From: an uncultured Bacteroidota bacterium
Lineage (GTDB): Bacteria; Bacteroidota; Bacteroidia; Chitinophagales; Chitinophagaceae
NCBI GenBank assembly: GCA_903905685.1
Contig: CAIVHI010000451.1
Location: 1-33,738 of the forward strand
Direction of reading: 5' to 3'
Length of the DNA stretch: 33,738 nt
In this document: positions 22,645-31,474 of the stretch, in pieces
How the letters are laid out: each line of letters opens with the position of its first letter
Position numbering within the stretch: the stretch's first letter is position 1
Translations under genes and position numbers: made by a program
Notes under the pieces: generated by a model
Told to the model about the DNA's origin: nothing
The model's input: the letters and a program-made list of their open reading frames with translations, nothing else
Databases searched by the model: none

Positions 22645-24582
22645 ATGAACGAAATCGTGCCCGGCCCCCTACTATCGACGATAGATAGCCCCGATGACCT
22701 CAAAAAACTGGACAAATCGCAACTCCAACAGGCGTGCAACGAATTGCGTCAGTACATTATAGACTGCGTCAGCGTTCACGGCGGGCACTTTGGGGCCAGC
22801 TTGGGTGTGGTGGAGCTCTCCGTGGCCCTACACTACATCTATAATACCCCCGACGACAAGTTGGTGTGGGATGTGGGCCACCAAGCCTACGGCCACAAAA
22901 TACTGACCGGCCGCCGCGACAATTTCCACACCAACCGTAAATATGGTGGTCTCAGCGGCTTCCCCAAAATATCGGAGAGCGTTTACGATGCTTTTGGGGT
23001 GGGTCACTCTTCCACTTCCATAAGTGCTGCGTTGGGCATGGCATTGGCCTCGCAACATAAGGGCGAACACCACCGAAAGCACATAGCCGTAATTGGCGAT
23101 GGCGCTATGACCGCAGGGCTCCCCTTCGAAGCCCTCAACCACGCCGGCGTGAGCCGTGCCAACCTCCTTATCGTCCTCAACGACAATAATATGTCTATAG
23201 ACCCCAATGTAGGGGCGTTGAAGGAATACCTCACCGACATCACCACCAGCCAAACCTACAACCGGGTGCGCGATGAGGTTTGGAATGTGCTCGGCATGCT
23301 GCCCACCAAAGACTTTCAAAGGCTGGCTTCCAAGATAGAGGCCGGCCTCAAGGGCGTGGTCTCCAAGAGCAGCAACCTGTTTGAGGCATTGGGCTTACGC
23401 TACTTCGGCCCCATAGACGGCCACAACGTGCTGAAACTGGTAGAGACCTTCAAGTCGCTGCAAGCCATTCCGGGCCCCAAGTTGCTGCACATCAAAACCG
23501 TGAAGGGCAAAGGCTACGACCTGGCCGAAAAAGACCAGACCCTCTGGCATGCACCCGGCACCTTCGATAAGATTACCGGCAAAATCAATAAAAAGACGTC
23601 GCCCGTTCCCGAACCTCCAAAATATCAGGACGTATTCGGTCATACTTTGCTGGAGCTGGCCGAGGCCAATCCGGCCATCATGGGGCTCACGCCGGCCATG
23701 CCGTCGGGTTGTTCCATGAAAATCATGATGGATAAAATGCCCGACCGCGCTCTGGACGTCGGTATTGCCGAGCAACACGCCGTGACTTTGGCCGCAGGCT
23801 TGGCCACACAGGGCATCAAGGTGTTCTGCAACATCTACAGCTCGTTCATGCAGCGCGCTTACGATATGGTCATCCACGATGTGGCCATCCAAAAGCTCCC
23901 CGTCATTTTTTGTCTGGACCGTGCCGGCTTGGTGGGCGACGATGGCCCCACCCATCATGGAGCATACGATATCGCGTTCATGCGCTGCATTCCCAACCTC
24001 GTAGTGAGTGCGCCGATGAACGAATCGGAGCTGCGCAACTTGATGTATTCTGCCCAACTGCCCGAGAACCACGTGCCCTACGTCATCCGGTATCCACGTG
24101 GGCAGGGGGTGATGCCCGAATGGCGCACCCCGTTCAAGAAATTGGAAATAGGCAAGGGCCGCAAAATATGTGATGGCGAAGGCGTTGCCATACTCACGAT
24201 AGGCCACCCCGGCAATTTCGCGGTATCGGCCTGTAAAATGCTCGCCACCAACGATATTTACCCGGCCCACTACGATATGCGCTTCGTAAAGCCGCTCGAT
24301 GCCGAAATTCTGCATGAAGTGGCCCGCAAGTTCACCAAAATCGTAACTGTGGAGGATGGTACGGTGGTAGGTGGCTTTGGAAGTGCGGTGCTGGAATTCA
24401 TGGCCGAGCATGGCTACCACCCAGAAGTCAGGATTTTGGGTATCCCCGACCGTATTGTAGAGCACGGCAAGCCTGAGGAATTGCACCGCGAATGTGGTTA
24501 CGATGCCGCCGCCATTGCCCGTGCCGTGCGCGAACTTGCAGGAGAGCACGAAGAGGTTATGGCCGACATGTTGATGGGCTGA
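22645..24582 (+). CDS. dxs: 1-deoxy-D-xylulose-5-phosphate synthase
   Basis: This 645-residue thiamine-diphosphate enzyme condenses pyruvate and glyceraldehyde 3-phosphate, the first step of the MEP isoprenoid pathway. Family motifs include DVGHQAYGHKILTGRRD, GHSSTSISAALGMA, AVIGDGAMTAGLPFEALNHAG (GDG thiamine/Mg site), NDNNMSI, VGIAEQHAVTLAAGLA (catalytic Glu region) and DRAGLVGDDGPTHHGAYD. The C-terminal transketolase domain (YDMRFVKPLDAEIL, VVTVEDG-like) is complete. ATG 22645 was chosen over TTG 22621 because the latter overlaps the -7 box. Length is normal for the family. It is monocistronic. Confidence 0.95.
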   Translation: MNEIVPGPLLSTIDSPDDLKKLDKSQLQQACNELRQYIIDCVSVHGGHFGASLGVVELSVALHYIYNTPDDKLVWDVGHQAYGHKILTGRRDNFHTNRKYGGLSGFPKISESVYDAFGVGHSSTSISAALGMALASQHKGEHHRKHIAVIGDGAMTAGLPFEALNHAGVSRANLLIVLNDNNMSIDPNVGALKEYLTDITTSQTYNRVRDEVWNVLGMLPTKDFQRLASKIEAGLKGVVSKSSNLFEALGLRYFGPIDGHNVLKLVETFKSLQAIPGPKLLHIKTVKGKGYDLAEKDQTLWHAPGTFDKITGKINKKTSPVPEPPKYQDVFGHTLLELAEANPAIMGLTPAMPSGCSMKIMMDKMPDRALDVGIAEQHAVTLAAGLATQGIKVFCNIYSSFMQRAYDMVIHDVAIQKLPVIFCLDRAGLVGDDGPTHHGAYDIAFMRCIPNLVVSAPMNESELRNLMYSAQLPENHVPYVIRYPRGQGVMPEWRTPFKKLEIGKGRKICDGEGVAILTIGHPGNFAVSACKMLATNDIYPAHYDMRFVKPLDAEILHEVARKFTKIVTVEDGTVVGGFGSAVLEFMAEHGYHPEVRILGIPDRIVEHGKPEELHRECGYDAAAIARAVRELAGEHEEVMADMLMG

Positions 24583-24622
24583 TAGGGGAGGGCTGCGTAG
24601 GGGTTTAAGAAGATTTTGTAAT

Positions 24623-24664
24623 GGGCTCGACACCGGCGCGCGGTGGTTGGGCCCCTTTCCTTTT
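24623..24664 (+). terminator. Probable terminator after dxs
   Basis: GGGCTC (24623-24628) pairs with GGGCCC (24649-24654) with one G-T pair, and an inner CACC/GGTG (24631-24634, 24642-24645) extends the stem. A T-rich stretch follows (CTTTCCTTTT). It lies 40 bases past the dxs stop. Confidence 0.55.
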
Positions 24665-24684
24665 ACAACACCGGGCTTGCATAT

Positions 24685-24728
24685 GCCCAAAAACACAACG
24701 GGAGCACAGCGTTGGCCGTGCTCCCGTT
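24685..24728 (-). terminator. Intrinsic terminator of the small lipoprotein gene
   Basis: AACGGGAGCAC (24697-24707) and GTGCTCCCGTT (24718-24728) form an eleven-base perfect stem with a ten-base loop. On the minus strand the stem is followed by TGTTTTTGG. It ends 20 bases from the stop of the gene at 24749-24958. Confidence 0.75.
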
Positions 24729-24748
24729 GGAAGTATTTTTGTTCCGAA

Positions 24749-24958
24749 TTATTTCTTTTCGGCAGGAGCTGCTGCTTTGTTGGCAGTGTCAGCTTTCTTA
24801 GTAGTGTCTGCAGCAGGAGCAGCAGCAGGAGCTGCGGGAGCCATAGCAGGAGCTGCTGAAGTAGAATCGGTTTTCTTGGCTTCGCCACCGCCGCCGTTAC
24901 ATGATGCAGCAAGGATACCCAGAGTAAGAGCGAAGATGCTCAATTTTGCAAATTTCAT
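24749..24958 (-). CDS. Small Ala/Pro/Lys-rich lipoprotein
   Basis: A 69-residue protein. ATG 24958 gives a lipoprotein signal (KFAKLSIFALTLGILAASCN, lipidated Cys at residue 20). The mature part is short and low-complexity: Gly-rich start, then many Ala, Pro, Thr and Lys in short repeats (APAMAPAAPAAAPA, ADTTKK). It is probably an unstructured periplasmic or outer-membrane-anchored peptide. No function is known. It has its own terminator. The frame extends upstream to 25018, but the added residues do not look like a signal peptide. Confidence 0.7.
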   Translation of the reverse strand: MKFAKLSIFALTLGILAASCNGGGGEAKKTDSTSAAPAMAPAAPAAAPAADTTKKADTANKAAAPAEKK

Positions 24959-25065
24959 AATCGTGTGTTTTTTGTTGTTATACCTATTAATACCGCACTC
25001 GGAAAAAGGTAACCCCATTTCCTAAAAATTATTTTTTTCAGGCAAAAATTTGCACAATTTCCACT

Positions 25066-26085
25066 TTATCCCCCCTTCGCCACCTTCCAATACCCCTCAA
25101 CTGCCGCTACGGCAATTTGCATATCGAGGTCGTTCATACACTTGAAGTGCCCCTTCGGACATTTTTTCGAACCCAGCTTGCTGCATGGCCTGCACCACAG
25201 GTCCTTATTCTCCAATAGCGTGAGCCGTGGTTCCACAATCTTCGTCAGGTTGTTGTAGCCGTAGTAGGGATACATGCCCATCTCGGGCGTGGTGTTGCCC
25301 CATAGTGAAACTATAGGTTTCTTAAAGGCTGCCGCTATGTGCATCAGGCCGGTATCGTTGCTCACTACCACCCGTGCACCGTCCACCAATTCTGCCGACT
25401 CCGTGAGGCTGAATTTGCCGCAGGCGTTATACACCTTTACGGGGTCAAACTCGGCAATCTCATTGCCCATTGCCCGGTCTTCGGGCCCTCCCATAAGTAT
25501 CACGGGGTAAGGCACCGCTTTGCAGAAGTCCACCCACTTGTGGGCCGGGAGTTGCTTGGTGGCATACGAGCCGCCAATAACGCAGCCTACATACCCTCCC
25601 CAATGGCTCATCGGTATGTCGTCTGTAGTGAGGCGGCCGTTTTCGGGCAAGAAGTAATCCAACCCTCGGCCGTCATTCTTGATGCCCAAGTGCTCCACGG
25701 TTCGCAAGTAGCGCTCCACAATGCCCACATCGGGCAGCAGGTTCACCTTCAAATTGGTATACAGCCATTTCTCGATGTTCAATTTCGGGAAAGACTTGGC
25801 CGGCACTTGCAACGCCTTCTTGATGCGCAAGGTGCGCAGGTTGTTGTGCAGGTCTACAACAAGGTCGAATTTTTCCTTTTTCAACTCAGCTACAACCGCC
25901 TCCAAATCATCGGCCAGGAAATGCAGTTTGTCGATGTGGGGATTGGGACTGAGTATCGAAGCGAAATTCAACTTCGTGAGGTAGTGGAGCCTGACGTCGG
26001 GCCGCTGCAATTTCAAACACCGCACCACGGGAGTGGTGAGCACGATGTCGCCAATGGACGAAAAGCGGATAACGAGGACCTTCAT
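25066..26085 (-). CDS. GT9 family glycosyltransferase (ADP-heptose:LPS heptosyltransferase-like)
   Basis: A 339-residue protein beginning MKVLVIRFSSIGDIVLTTPVV, the canonical GT9 start in which an acidic residue near the first loop acts as base. Later motifs are FDLVVDLHNNLRTLRI, VIGGSYATKQLPAHKW (sugar-nucleotide side), VILMGGPEDRAMG and VVSNDTGLMHIAAAFKKPIVSLWG, all diagnostic for heptosyltransferases. It probably adds a sugar to the LPS inner core. The gene follows the LysM gene after 42 bases and may share its promoter. Substrate specificity is not set by sequence alone. Confidence 0.85.
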   Translation of the reverse strand: MKVLVIRFSSIGDIVLTTPVVRCLKLQRPDVRLHYLTKLNFASILSPNPHIDKLHFLADDLEAVVAELKKEKFDLVVDLHNNLRTLRIKKALQVPAKSFPKLNIEKWLYTNLKVNLLPDVGIVERYLRTVEHLGIKNDGRGLDYFLPENGRLTTDDIPMSHWGGYVGCVIGGSYATKQLPAHKWVDFCKAVPYPVILMGGPEDRAMGNEIAEFDPVKVYNACGKFSLTESAELVDGARVVVSNDTGLMHIAAAFKKPIVSLWGNTTPEMGMYPYYGYNNLTKIVEPRLTLLENKDLWCRPCSKLGSKKCPKGHFKCMNDLDMQIAVAAVEGYWKVAKGG

Positions 26086-26127
26086 GCGGCTTCTTGGAAT
26101 AGGGCGCTAATGTGGTTTCGTGGGCAA

Positions 26128-27012
26128 TCAATTGGCGGGATAAGACAATTCCACCCAAGCCCTGTTTTCGCTGATGCCCAAGTCCTCTTTCGCCGCACTA
26201 CTGATGCCGATGATGCAATTGGCAAAGTTCTTAGTGTCGGGAACGGGGCCTATTACTTTGGCGAAAATGGTTTTATTATTGTTTGGGTTCGATATCTTGA
26301 CCACAGTGTTGCGGGGCGTGCCATTGTGGAAGGCGTAATACATGGTATTCTTACCCGGCTTGTCGAAAAACACCGCCGTGCCTTTCTCGGTCAGTGCATT
26401 GGCCCCATCGGCCGTCTCCGATTTGTAGGCTGTATCCAATCCGCCGAAGTAATGCTTCACCGTATCGATATTGCGCGCCACCTTTTTGGCGGGAGCCGGA
26501 TAACCTATGCCACGTGCCACATGCTCGCTGTCGCGAGGCATCATGCGCAGCCAACCAATGAACAAGGCCTGGTCGGTGGTGAGGTTGTAGCCATGCATGT
26601 CGTTGAGGATGCGCAATTCATCCTTGGTCATCGGCGTCTCTCCCCTTTTTGCAGGAAAGTAATTGATGATCATCGTCATATTGTCCTTCTCGCCCACCTT
26701 GTAATACAGGTTGGTGATGTCGGTGGTTTCCAAAGGCTGCTTGTGGCAGTAAAAATTGTCCGACGTCAATGGGATGTATACAAAGTCGCCAACGGCCAGT
26801 TTCTTCTTTTCGTCAAATTTGTTGAAGGCTTCAATAGATACCAAGTCGGTATAATACCGCTGTGCCAACATGGGGAGCGTTTCACGGTTCTTGAGGGTGT
26901 GGCGAATGGCGAGTACATTGCCCTTCCTGATGGCGAAAGCGCTGTCTCCCACCTGCGCCATTCCGCGAAATGCACACAGGCAAAAAAAGACCAAGGCCGA
27001 ATATTTCCACAT
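26128..27012 (-). CDS. Secreted LysM-domain protein with RlpA-like C-terminal region
   Basis: A 294-residue protein with a signal peptide (KYSALVFFCLCAFRGMAQ). A LysM domain follows (about residues 38-80: HTLKNRETLPMLAQRYY, VSIEAFNKFDEKKKLAVGDFVYIP), implying peptidoglycan binding. The C-terminal ~100 residues (GTAVFFDKPGKNTMYYAFHNG, NTVVKISNPNNNKTIFAKVIGP) have the pattern of double-psi beta-barrel or RlpA-like domains. No clear catalytic dyad is visible. Likely an envelope protein linked to cell-wall maintenance. Confidence 0.7.
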   Translation of the reverse strand: MWKYSALVFFCLCAFRGMAQVGDSAFAIRKGNVLAIRHTLKNRETLPMLAQRYYTDLVSIEAFNKFDEKKKLAVGDFVYIPLTSDNFYCHKQPLETTDITNLYYKVGEKDNMTMIINYFPAKRGETPMTKDELRILNDMHGYNLTTDQALFIGWLRMMPRDSEHVARGIGYPAPAKKVARNIDTVKHYFGGLDTAYKSETADGANALTEKGTAVFFDKPGKNTMYYAFHNGTPRNTVVKISNPNNNKTIFAKVIGPVPDTKNFANCIIGISSAAKEDLGISENRAWVELSYPAN

Positions 27013-27082
27013 GGTGATAGATTGGAGATTTAAAGATTTACAACAAAACGCGATAATTTCTTTTCAATGTTTTGCAAAGAGC

Positions 27083-27090
27083 CAAATTTA
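27083..27090 (-). promoter_or_regulatory. -7 box TAAATTTG for the LysM-GT9 unit
   Basis: On the minus strand TAAATTTG matches TAnnTTTG exactly, 71 bases upstream of the LysM gene start, in the 140-base gap after the permease gene. It supports a separate transcript for LysM and GT9. Confidence 0.45.
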
Positions 27091-27152
27091 CGCCGGCTGT
27101 ACTACATACCGCTATGCCGCCTACAAAATTAACAGGCGCGTGCAAAAGTGCG

Positions 27153-28415
27153 TCAGGCGGTTTTCAATGATGGGTCGGCCACGCTCGCCGCACGGTAGGC
27201 CGGGTATACCGATGCCGATATGCCTACCGCCACCACGGTGGCCAATACCAACAGCACATCGGTCCACATCATTTTTACGGGGTAGGCGTCTACCAAGAAC
27301 GAGCCGTTAATTTTGATGATGCCCCAACGCTGCTGCACCATGCAGATGCCGCAGCCAAGCAGCAAGCCCGACAGCCCGCCCACCAACGACCACAACACGC
27401 CCTCAGATACAAACAGCTTCCGAACATCGGCCGGTGTGGCACCCATGGCGGTGAGTATCGCTATGTCTTTGCGCTTCTCCAACACCAGCATGGTAAGGGC
27501 GCCCACCATGTTGAAAGACGCAATGAGCAAGACCAACAGCAAAATCAGGTAGACGGCCCATTTCTCGGTGCGCATCACCAAGTACATGGTTTTGTTTTGT
27601 TCAAACCGGGTGGCAATGGTGAATGTGGCACCCATCACTTCGCCTACCTTAGCGGCCGTTCCTGCGGCCTTTGCAGGGTCTGTAACCGAGATTTCAATGG
27701 ATGAAACACCCTCGGGTGCATGAAACAGTTGTTGCGCCAAGGGCAGTGGCGCCAATATATACTTGGAGTCGAACTCGTCGAGCACCGAAAACGCCCCTGC
27801 AGGGTGCAGCCGGAGCGACGCAAAAGCGTCGTCGGGGGCTGCCTCCGGATTGGTCACCGTGGGGTCCAGATAATACAGCATCACATAGCTGAACACATTG
27901 TTGTAGTCTACCCCCAAGTCTTTTATAATGCGTTCGCCGGCTATGGCGGTATTCGGTGTGCCTATCGATACGCTATCGGCACCGGCCAGAAGGTACTGTT
28001 TGATGTTGTTCACCCTCAAATAGTTGCTATCTATGCCCTTCAGGGTGATCACCAATTGGTTGTCGCTGCCTCGCCCGTTGCCGCCCATGTTGTCTTCCCG
28101 TGCCAAAACGTTGTCTTCAATAACGTATGATACATGTGCTACTCCGGTAATGTTTTGGAGTGCCTGCCGCTTGTTGGGCGTAAGGGTGAAGAATTTTCCC
28201 TTGGACGGCGTTACCTTGATGTCGGGGTAGAATGCCTTGTAGGTCTCCTTCACCAAGCCTTCGAAACCATTGAACACCGAAAACAACACAATCATGGCGC
28301 CGGCACCAACGGCAATGGCCACCATGCTGATGCGCGACAATATGGGCACCGCATTTGCGGTGCGCTTGCCACGCAAATACCTCCAAGCCAATTGTCTGAC
28401 GAGCAGATTGTTCAT
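27153..28415 (-). CDS. LolC/E-type lipoprotein-releasing ABC permease (FtsX family)
   Basis: A 420-residue membrane protein. An N-terminal helix (ISMVAIAVGAGAMIVLFSVF) is followed by a large periplasmic domain and three C-terminal helices (VYLILLLVLLIASFNMVGAL, LWSLVGGLSGLLLGCGI, DVLLVLATVVAVGISASVY). VLEKRKDIAILTAMGATP is the classic FtsX-domain cytoplasmic coupling motif. It opens with LAWRYLRGKRTANAVPILSRIS, as in LolC/LolE. With an ATPase encoded elsewhere it would extract lipoproteins from the inner membrane. It follows rbfA by 6 bases, an order I know from other Bacteroidota. Confidence 0.8.
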   Translation of the reverse strand: MNNLLVRQLAWRYLRGKRTANAVPILSRISMVAIAVGAGAMIVLFSVFNGFEGLVKETYKAFYPDIKVTPSKGKFFTLTPNKRQALQNITGVAHVSYVIEDNVLAREDNMGGNGRGSDNQLVITLKGIDSNYLRVNNIKQYLLAGADSVSIGTPNTAIAGERIIKDLGVDYNNVFSYVMLYYLDPTVTNPEAAPDDAFASLRLHPAGAFSVLDEFDSKYILAPLPLAQQLFHAPEGVSSIEISVTDPAKAAGTAAKVGEVMGATFTIATRFEQNKTMYLVMRTEKWAVYLILLLVLLIASFNMVGALTMLVLEKRKDIAILTAMGATPADVRKLFVSEGVLWSLVGGLSGLLLGCGICMVQQRWGIIKINGSFLVDAYPVKMMWTDVLLVLATVVAVGISASVYPAYRAASVADPSLKTA

Positions 28416-28421
28416 GGGTGG

Positions 28422-28802
28422 TTAGGCTTCGGGCGGAGTATGGTTCACGCGTTCATTCTTGATTTTCGTAAACAGCTCCTCCATCTTGAACACATGGTCG
28501 AGGGTGTCGTCGGTGTAGAACTGGATTTCGGGTACCCGGCGCAACTGGTTGCGCGTGCGCATCCCCAACATTTTGCGAAATTCCCAACCGCGCTCCCTGA
28601 TTTTCTGTATCAACGCTGCACCATCATGAATTTGGAAGAAACTCACGTATATGCGCGCCTCCAGCAGGTCGGGTGTCACAATCACCTTGGTGAGCGATAC
28701 CATGCCGCCATCCACCATGTTCATGCCCTCCCGCATAAAGATGTCGCTCATTTCTTCCAAAATCAGCTTCGCCACCTGTTTCTGCCTTTTAGTCTCTTCC
28801 AT
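28422..28802 (-). CDS. rbfA: Ribosome-binding factor A
   Basis: A 126-residue protein typical of RbfA, which helps mature the 5' end of 16S rRNA in the 30S subunit. It has the KH-like fold pattern: KQVAKLILEEMSDIFMRE, VSLTKVIVTPDLLEARIYVSF, IHDGAALIQKIRERGWEFRK, LGMRTRNQLRRVPEIQFYTDD and a C-terminal helix. Length is normal for the family. TAATTTTACG upstream on the minus strand is a near match to the -7 box. Probably co-transcribed with the permease gene. Confidence 0.9.
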   Translation of the reverse strand: MEETKRQKQVAKLILEEMSDIFMREGMNMVDGGMVSLTKVIVTPDLLEARIYVSFFQIHDGAALIQKIRERGWEFRKMLGMRTRNQLRRVPEIQFYTDDTLDHVFKMEELFTKIKNERVNHTPPEA

Positions 28803-28960
28803 ATTGCACTCTGTTTATGGCGTAAAATTACTTAAAATAAGGTTGTTGGGATGGAGATGCTGCTGCGCGGTCTCGAAATGTGGTCATGTCCGTGCTCCGA
28901 GGGCCCTGCCGGCTGGGTTCGCATTTGCACATCCCGTCCATCCTCCCCATTTTTGCACCT

Positions 28961-29329
28961 ATGGATAACGCCATTGCTAAGAATACCGCCATTGCCCACC
29001 ATTGGTTCGATGCCTTCAATGCCCACAACCTTGAGGCCCTGCTGGCTCTGTATGCCGACGATGCAGTGCACTACAGCCCGAAGCTGAAAATCAGGATGCC
29101 CGAAACCGAGGGGCTGATTGCCGGCAAGCCCGCACTCCGCACCTGGTGGCAAGATTCTTTCGATAGGCTGCCCGGCTTGCGGTACCACCCGTTCAATTTC
29201 ATCGTGAACGAGCATTCGGTGTTTATGGAATACCGCCGCACCGTTCCCGGCGAGGCCGACCTGCTGGTGGGAGAGGTGTTGGAGATACATGCCGGAGTGA
29301 TCGTCAAGTCGCGGGTGTATCACGGATAA
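28961..29329 (+). CDS. NTF2-like / SnoaL-like protein
   Basis: A 122-residue protein. ATG 28961 gives MDNAIAKNTAIAHHWFDAF, followed by NAHNLEALLALYADDAVHYSP, KPALRTWWQDSFDRLPGL and C-terminal strands (SVFMEYRRTVPGEADLLVGEV, AGVIVKSRVYHG), the cone-shaped NTF2-like fold. Members bind or isomerise small molecules; no specific function can be read. The CATTTTTG at 28948-28955 is one mismatch from the -7 box. It ends 7 bases before the stop of the convergent lipoprotein gene. Confidence 0.65.
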   Translation: MDNAIAKNTAIAHHWFDAFNAHNLEALLALYADDAVHYSPKLKIRMPETEGLIAGKPALRTWWQDSFDRLPGLRYHPFNFIVNEHSVFMEYRRTVPGEADLLVGEVLEIHAGVIVKSRVYHG

Positions 29330-29336
29330 CTGTTGC

Positions 29337-29804
29337 TCATTTTTTAAGGTAGCACACCCAGCCCGCAGACATAACTTTGTTCAATGACCAAGCGGTGATG
29401 GGGTTGTCGCAAGCCGAGCTGGCCGGGCCTTTCCCGCAAGGGTAGGGCTCGTCCTCGGTAAGGTGGCTGCCATTGGCCAATTTGGTGAGGCGGAAGGTGT
29501 CGTTTGCCGGTAGGAGTACGACCATGTAGTCGTTGCCCGCAGCGAAGTTGTAGTTCAGTACCTGCGTGTCCGCAGTATTCCCAATGGCGCTCAGCGTAAT
29601 GGCGGCAGTGTCTACGGGATTGTCGAATGCCCCATCGGCTTTAAAACGCAACACCCGGGCAGAGTCGGCATTCGGGTAATTCATGGTTTCCACATACAGG
29701 GGGTCGGCCATGCAAATCAGGTGGTCGTAACAACTATTGCAGGAGGCGGCAAAAAGCGTCAGACCTATCGAAATGGCTGCGGTCAGGGTTCGGAGATGTT
29801 GCAT
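29337..29804 (-). CDS. Hypothetical lipoprotein
   Basis: A 155-residue protein with a lipoprotein signal peptide (AISIGLTLFAASCN, Cys at residue ~22) and six further cysteines that could form disulphides. The mature part has alternating strands (ARVLRFKADGAFDNPVD, QVLNYNFAAGNDYMVVL) but no recognised domain. It sits 31 bases after the TonB-like gene on the same strand. An envelope role is likely; nothing more specific can be said. Confidence 0.6.
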   Translation of the reverse strand: MQHLRTLTAAISIGLTLFAASCNSCYDHLICMADPLYVETMNYPNADSARVLRFKADGAFDNPVDTAAITLSAIGNTADTQVLNYNFAAGNDYMVVLLPANDTFRLTKLANGSHLTEDEPYPCGKGPASSACDNPITAWSLNKVMSAGWVCYLKK

Positions 29805-29835
29805 GGCTTCAAGCTCGTTCAGGTTTAAATGTTGC

Positions 29836-30207
29836 TCAGTTAAGTTTAAAATTAACGGGCAAGGTATAGCGCACCCGTACCGGCTTGCCGTCTTTCCTGC
29901 CGGGCATCCAATGCGGCATTTCAGATACTACGCGCACCGCTTCGCGGTCAAGCTCGGGGCTCACCTGTTTCAACACCTCTACTTTGCCTACCGTGCCGTC
30001 CTCGTTCACTACAAAACTCACATCCACCTTGCCTTCAAGGTGTTTGCGCCGTGCCTTTTCGGGGTATTGCACATGGGTTTGCATATATGCAGTGAGGTCG
30101 AAGTCGGGCTTCGGCATGACGTCGGGTGGGGTTTGCTTGAACGAGAGTGGTTGGCAATTTACAGTACCTGTGGCACAGCAAAGCAGTAGCATAAACAAGG
30201 GTTTCAT
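29836..30207 (-). CDS. Periplasmic TonB C-terminal-domain protein
   Basis: A short protein (123 residues from ATG 30207; an ATG at 30216 adds three). It has a signal peptide-like start (KPLFMLLLCCATGTVNCQ) and then a TonB C-terminal domain: VQYPEKARRKHLEGKVDVSF, VNEDGTVGKVEVLKQVSPEL, REAVRVVSEMPHWMPGRKDG, KPVRVRYTLPVNFKL. This matches Bacteroidota TonB-family domains. It lacks the N-terminal membrane helix of a true energy transducer and the long proline-rich spacer, so it is probably a periplasmic TonB-like protein. Confidence 0.75.
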   Translation of the reverse strand: MKPLFMLLLCCATGTVNCQPLSFKQTPPDVMPKPDFDLTAYMQTHVQYPEKARRKHLEGKVDVSFVVNEDGTVGKVEVLKQVSPELDREAVRVVSEMPHWMPGRKDGKPVRVRYTLPVNFKLN

Positions 30208-30337
30208 AAAATGCAATTTATAAAAAAGGTGCGTCTATTATTGTAATCGTGCAACGACTTGCTGATTCGGCAGCCAAAATCGTGCCGGCATATATTTTGC
30301 TTTCCTACCTGCTGATGTGCGTCATCTCATCCCGCCG

Positions 30338-30345
30338 TAGTTTTG
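30338..30345 (+). promoter_or_regulatory. -7 box TAGTTTTG for the SGNH esterase gene
   Basis: TAGTTTTG matches TAnnTTTG exactly and lies 16 bases before ATG 30362, giving a short leader. No TTG is found at the -33 position. Confidence 0.45.
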
Positions 30346-30361
30346 TCGAAATCCCTTCCCC

Positions 30362-31471
30362 ATGACCTTCCCTAAAGTTGGGCGACCATTGCGTATTGCG
30401 GCCGTATTATTGCTGGCTACTGCTGCCATTTGTATAGAAAACGCCGACCGTGTCGTGGTTAATGCCAACGACCCAGCCATTCATTACGTGGGGCGGGTGG
30501 CACATACTGGTCTAACGGCACAGATCTATTGGTCGGGCACGGAGGTGGATTTGAACTTTTCGGGAACCGGTGTGGATGCCGACCTTGATGATGAAACGGG
30601 TAGGAACTATTACAACGTGCTCGTGGATGGGAAGCCGGTATCCCGACTGCATGCCGAAGCGGGTCTCCACACTTATACCTTGGCTTCCGGCCTCCCGCCG
30701 GGCAACCACAACGTTGGGCTGTACCGCCTCACTGAGGAGGTACATGGGCCCACCGGGTTTGCAGGTTTCAGGCTGGCCCCCGGGGGCAAGGTGCTGCCCC
30801 CTACTGCGCCCAAACGTCACAAAATGGAGTTTTACGGCAACTCCATCACGTCGGGCTACAGTATAGAAGATACCGAGGGTGATTCCAATGATCCCAAGTA
30901 CTTCAACAATTACCTCACTTATGCCGCACTCACAGCCCGCCATTTCGATGCGGAATACCATTGCATCTCAAAAAGCGGCATTGGGGTGAAGGTGGGTTGG
31001 TACCCCATCATCATGCCGCAACTTTTCGACCGCCTCAATCCATTCGACTCCACAGACAAATGGGATTTCTCCCGGTTTGTGCCCGATGTAGTAGTGGTCA
31101 ACCTCCTCTCCAACGACATCATGCTCCGCCACATGCCCGACAACCCCAATTATGTGGCCACCTTCGGCACTGTGCCGCCAACCGATGACGTATTCCGCGA
31201 TGCCTACCGCGACTTCCTGAGGGCTTTGCGCGGCAAATATCCCCAGGCGCGCATAGTGTGCACGCTCGATGCCTGGAAGGACACCGAGAAGGACGGCTAC
31301 CGTTATCACCACATCATAGACAGTGCCGTGGCCGAAATGCACGATACACTTATAGGCACCTGTTACTTCTACTATAGTAAAAGCATGGCCGGCCACCCCA
31401 AGGTGCGCGACCATGAGGTTATGGCTGCCCGGCTGGAGACGTACGTAGACTCCCTCATGCATTGGCGTTAA
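30362..31471 (+). CDS. SGNH/GDSL hydrolase, CE2-like carbohydrate esterase
   Basis: A 369-residue secreted protein with a hydrophobic start (RIAAVLLLATAAICIENA). The N-terminal beta-sandwich (YVGRVAHTGLTAQIYWSGTEV, LNFSGTGVDADLDDETG, LHTYTLASGLPPGNHNVGLYR) resembles CE2 carbohydrate-binding domains. The SGNH domain has FYGNSITSGY with nucleophile Ser, VVVNLLSNDIM as block III (ND), and HPKVRDHEVMAARL with the catalytic His. It probably removes acetyl groups from polysaccharides. The oxyanion motif uses N in place of GD-S, as seen in several homologues. Convergent with acs, with a 3-base gap. Confidence 0.75.
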   Translation: MTFPKVGRPLRIAAVLLLATAAICIENADRVVVNANDPAIHYVGRVAHTGLTAQIYWSGTEVDLNFSGTGVDADLDDETGRNYYNVLVDGKPVSRLHAEAGLHTYTLASGLPPGNHNVGLYRLTEEVHGPTGFAGFRLAPGGKVLPPTAPKRHKMEFYGNSITSGYSIEDTEGDSNDPKYFNNYLTYAALTARHFDAEYHCISKSGIGVKVGWYPIIMPQLFDRLNPFDSTDKWDFSRFVPDVVVVNLLSNDIMLRHMPDNPNYVATFGTVPPTDDVFRDAYRDFLRALRGKYPQARIVCTLDAWKDTEKDGYRYHHIIDSAVAEMHDTLIGTCYFYYSKSMAGHPKVRDHEVMAARLETYVDSLMHWR

Positions 31472-31474
31472 GCC

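Noticed and set aside
23395..24912. 505-residue minus-strand open frame opposite dxs
   Set aside because: Antisense shadow of a well-supported dxs gene.
25339..27033. 564-residue plus-strand open frame opposite the GT9 and LysM genes
   Set aside because: Antisense shadow of two recognisable minus-strand genes; no domain of its own.
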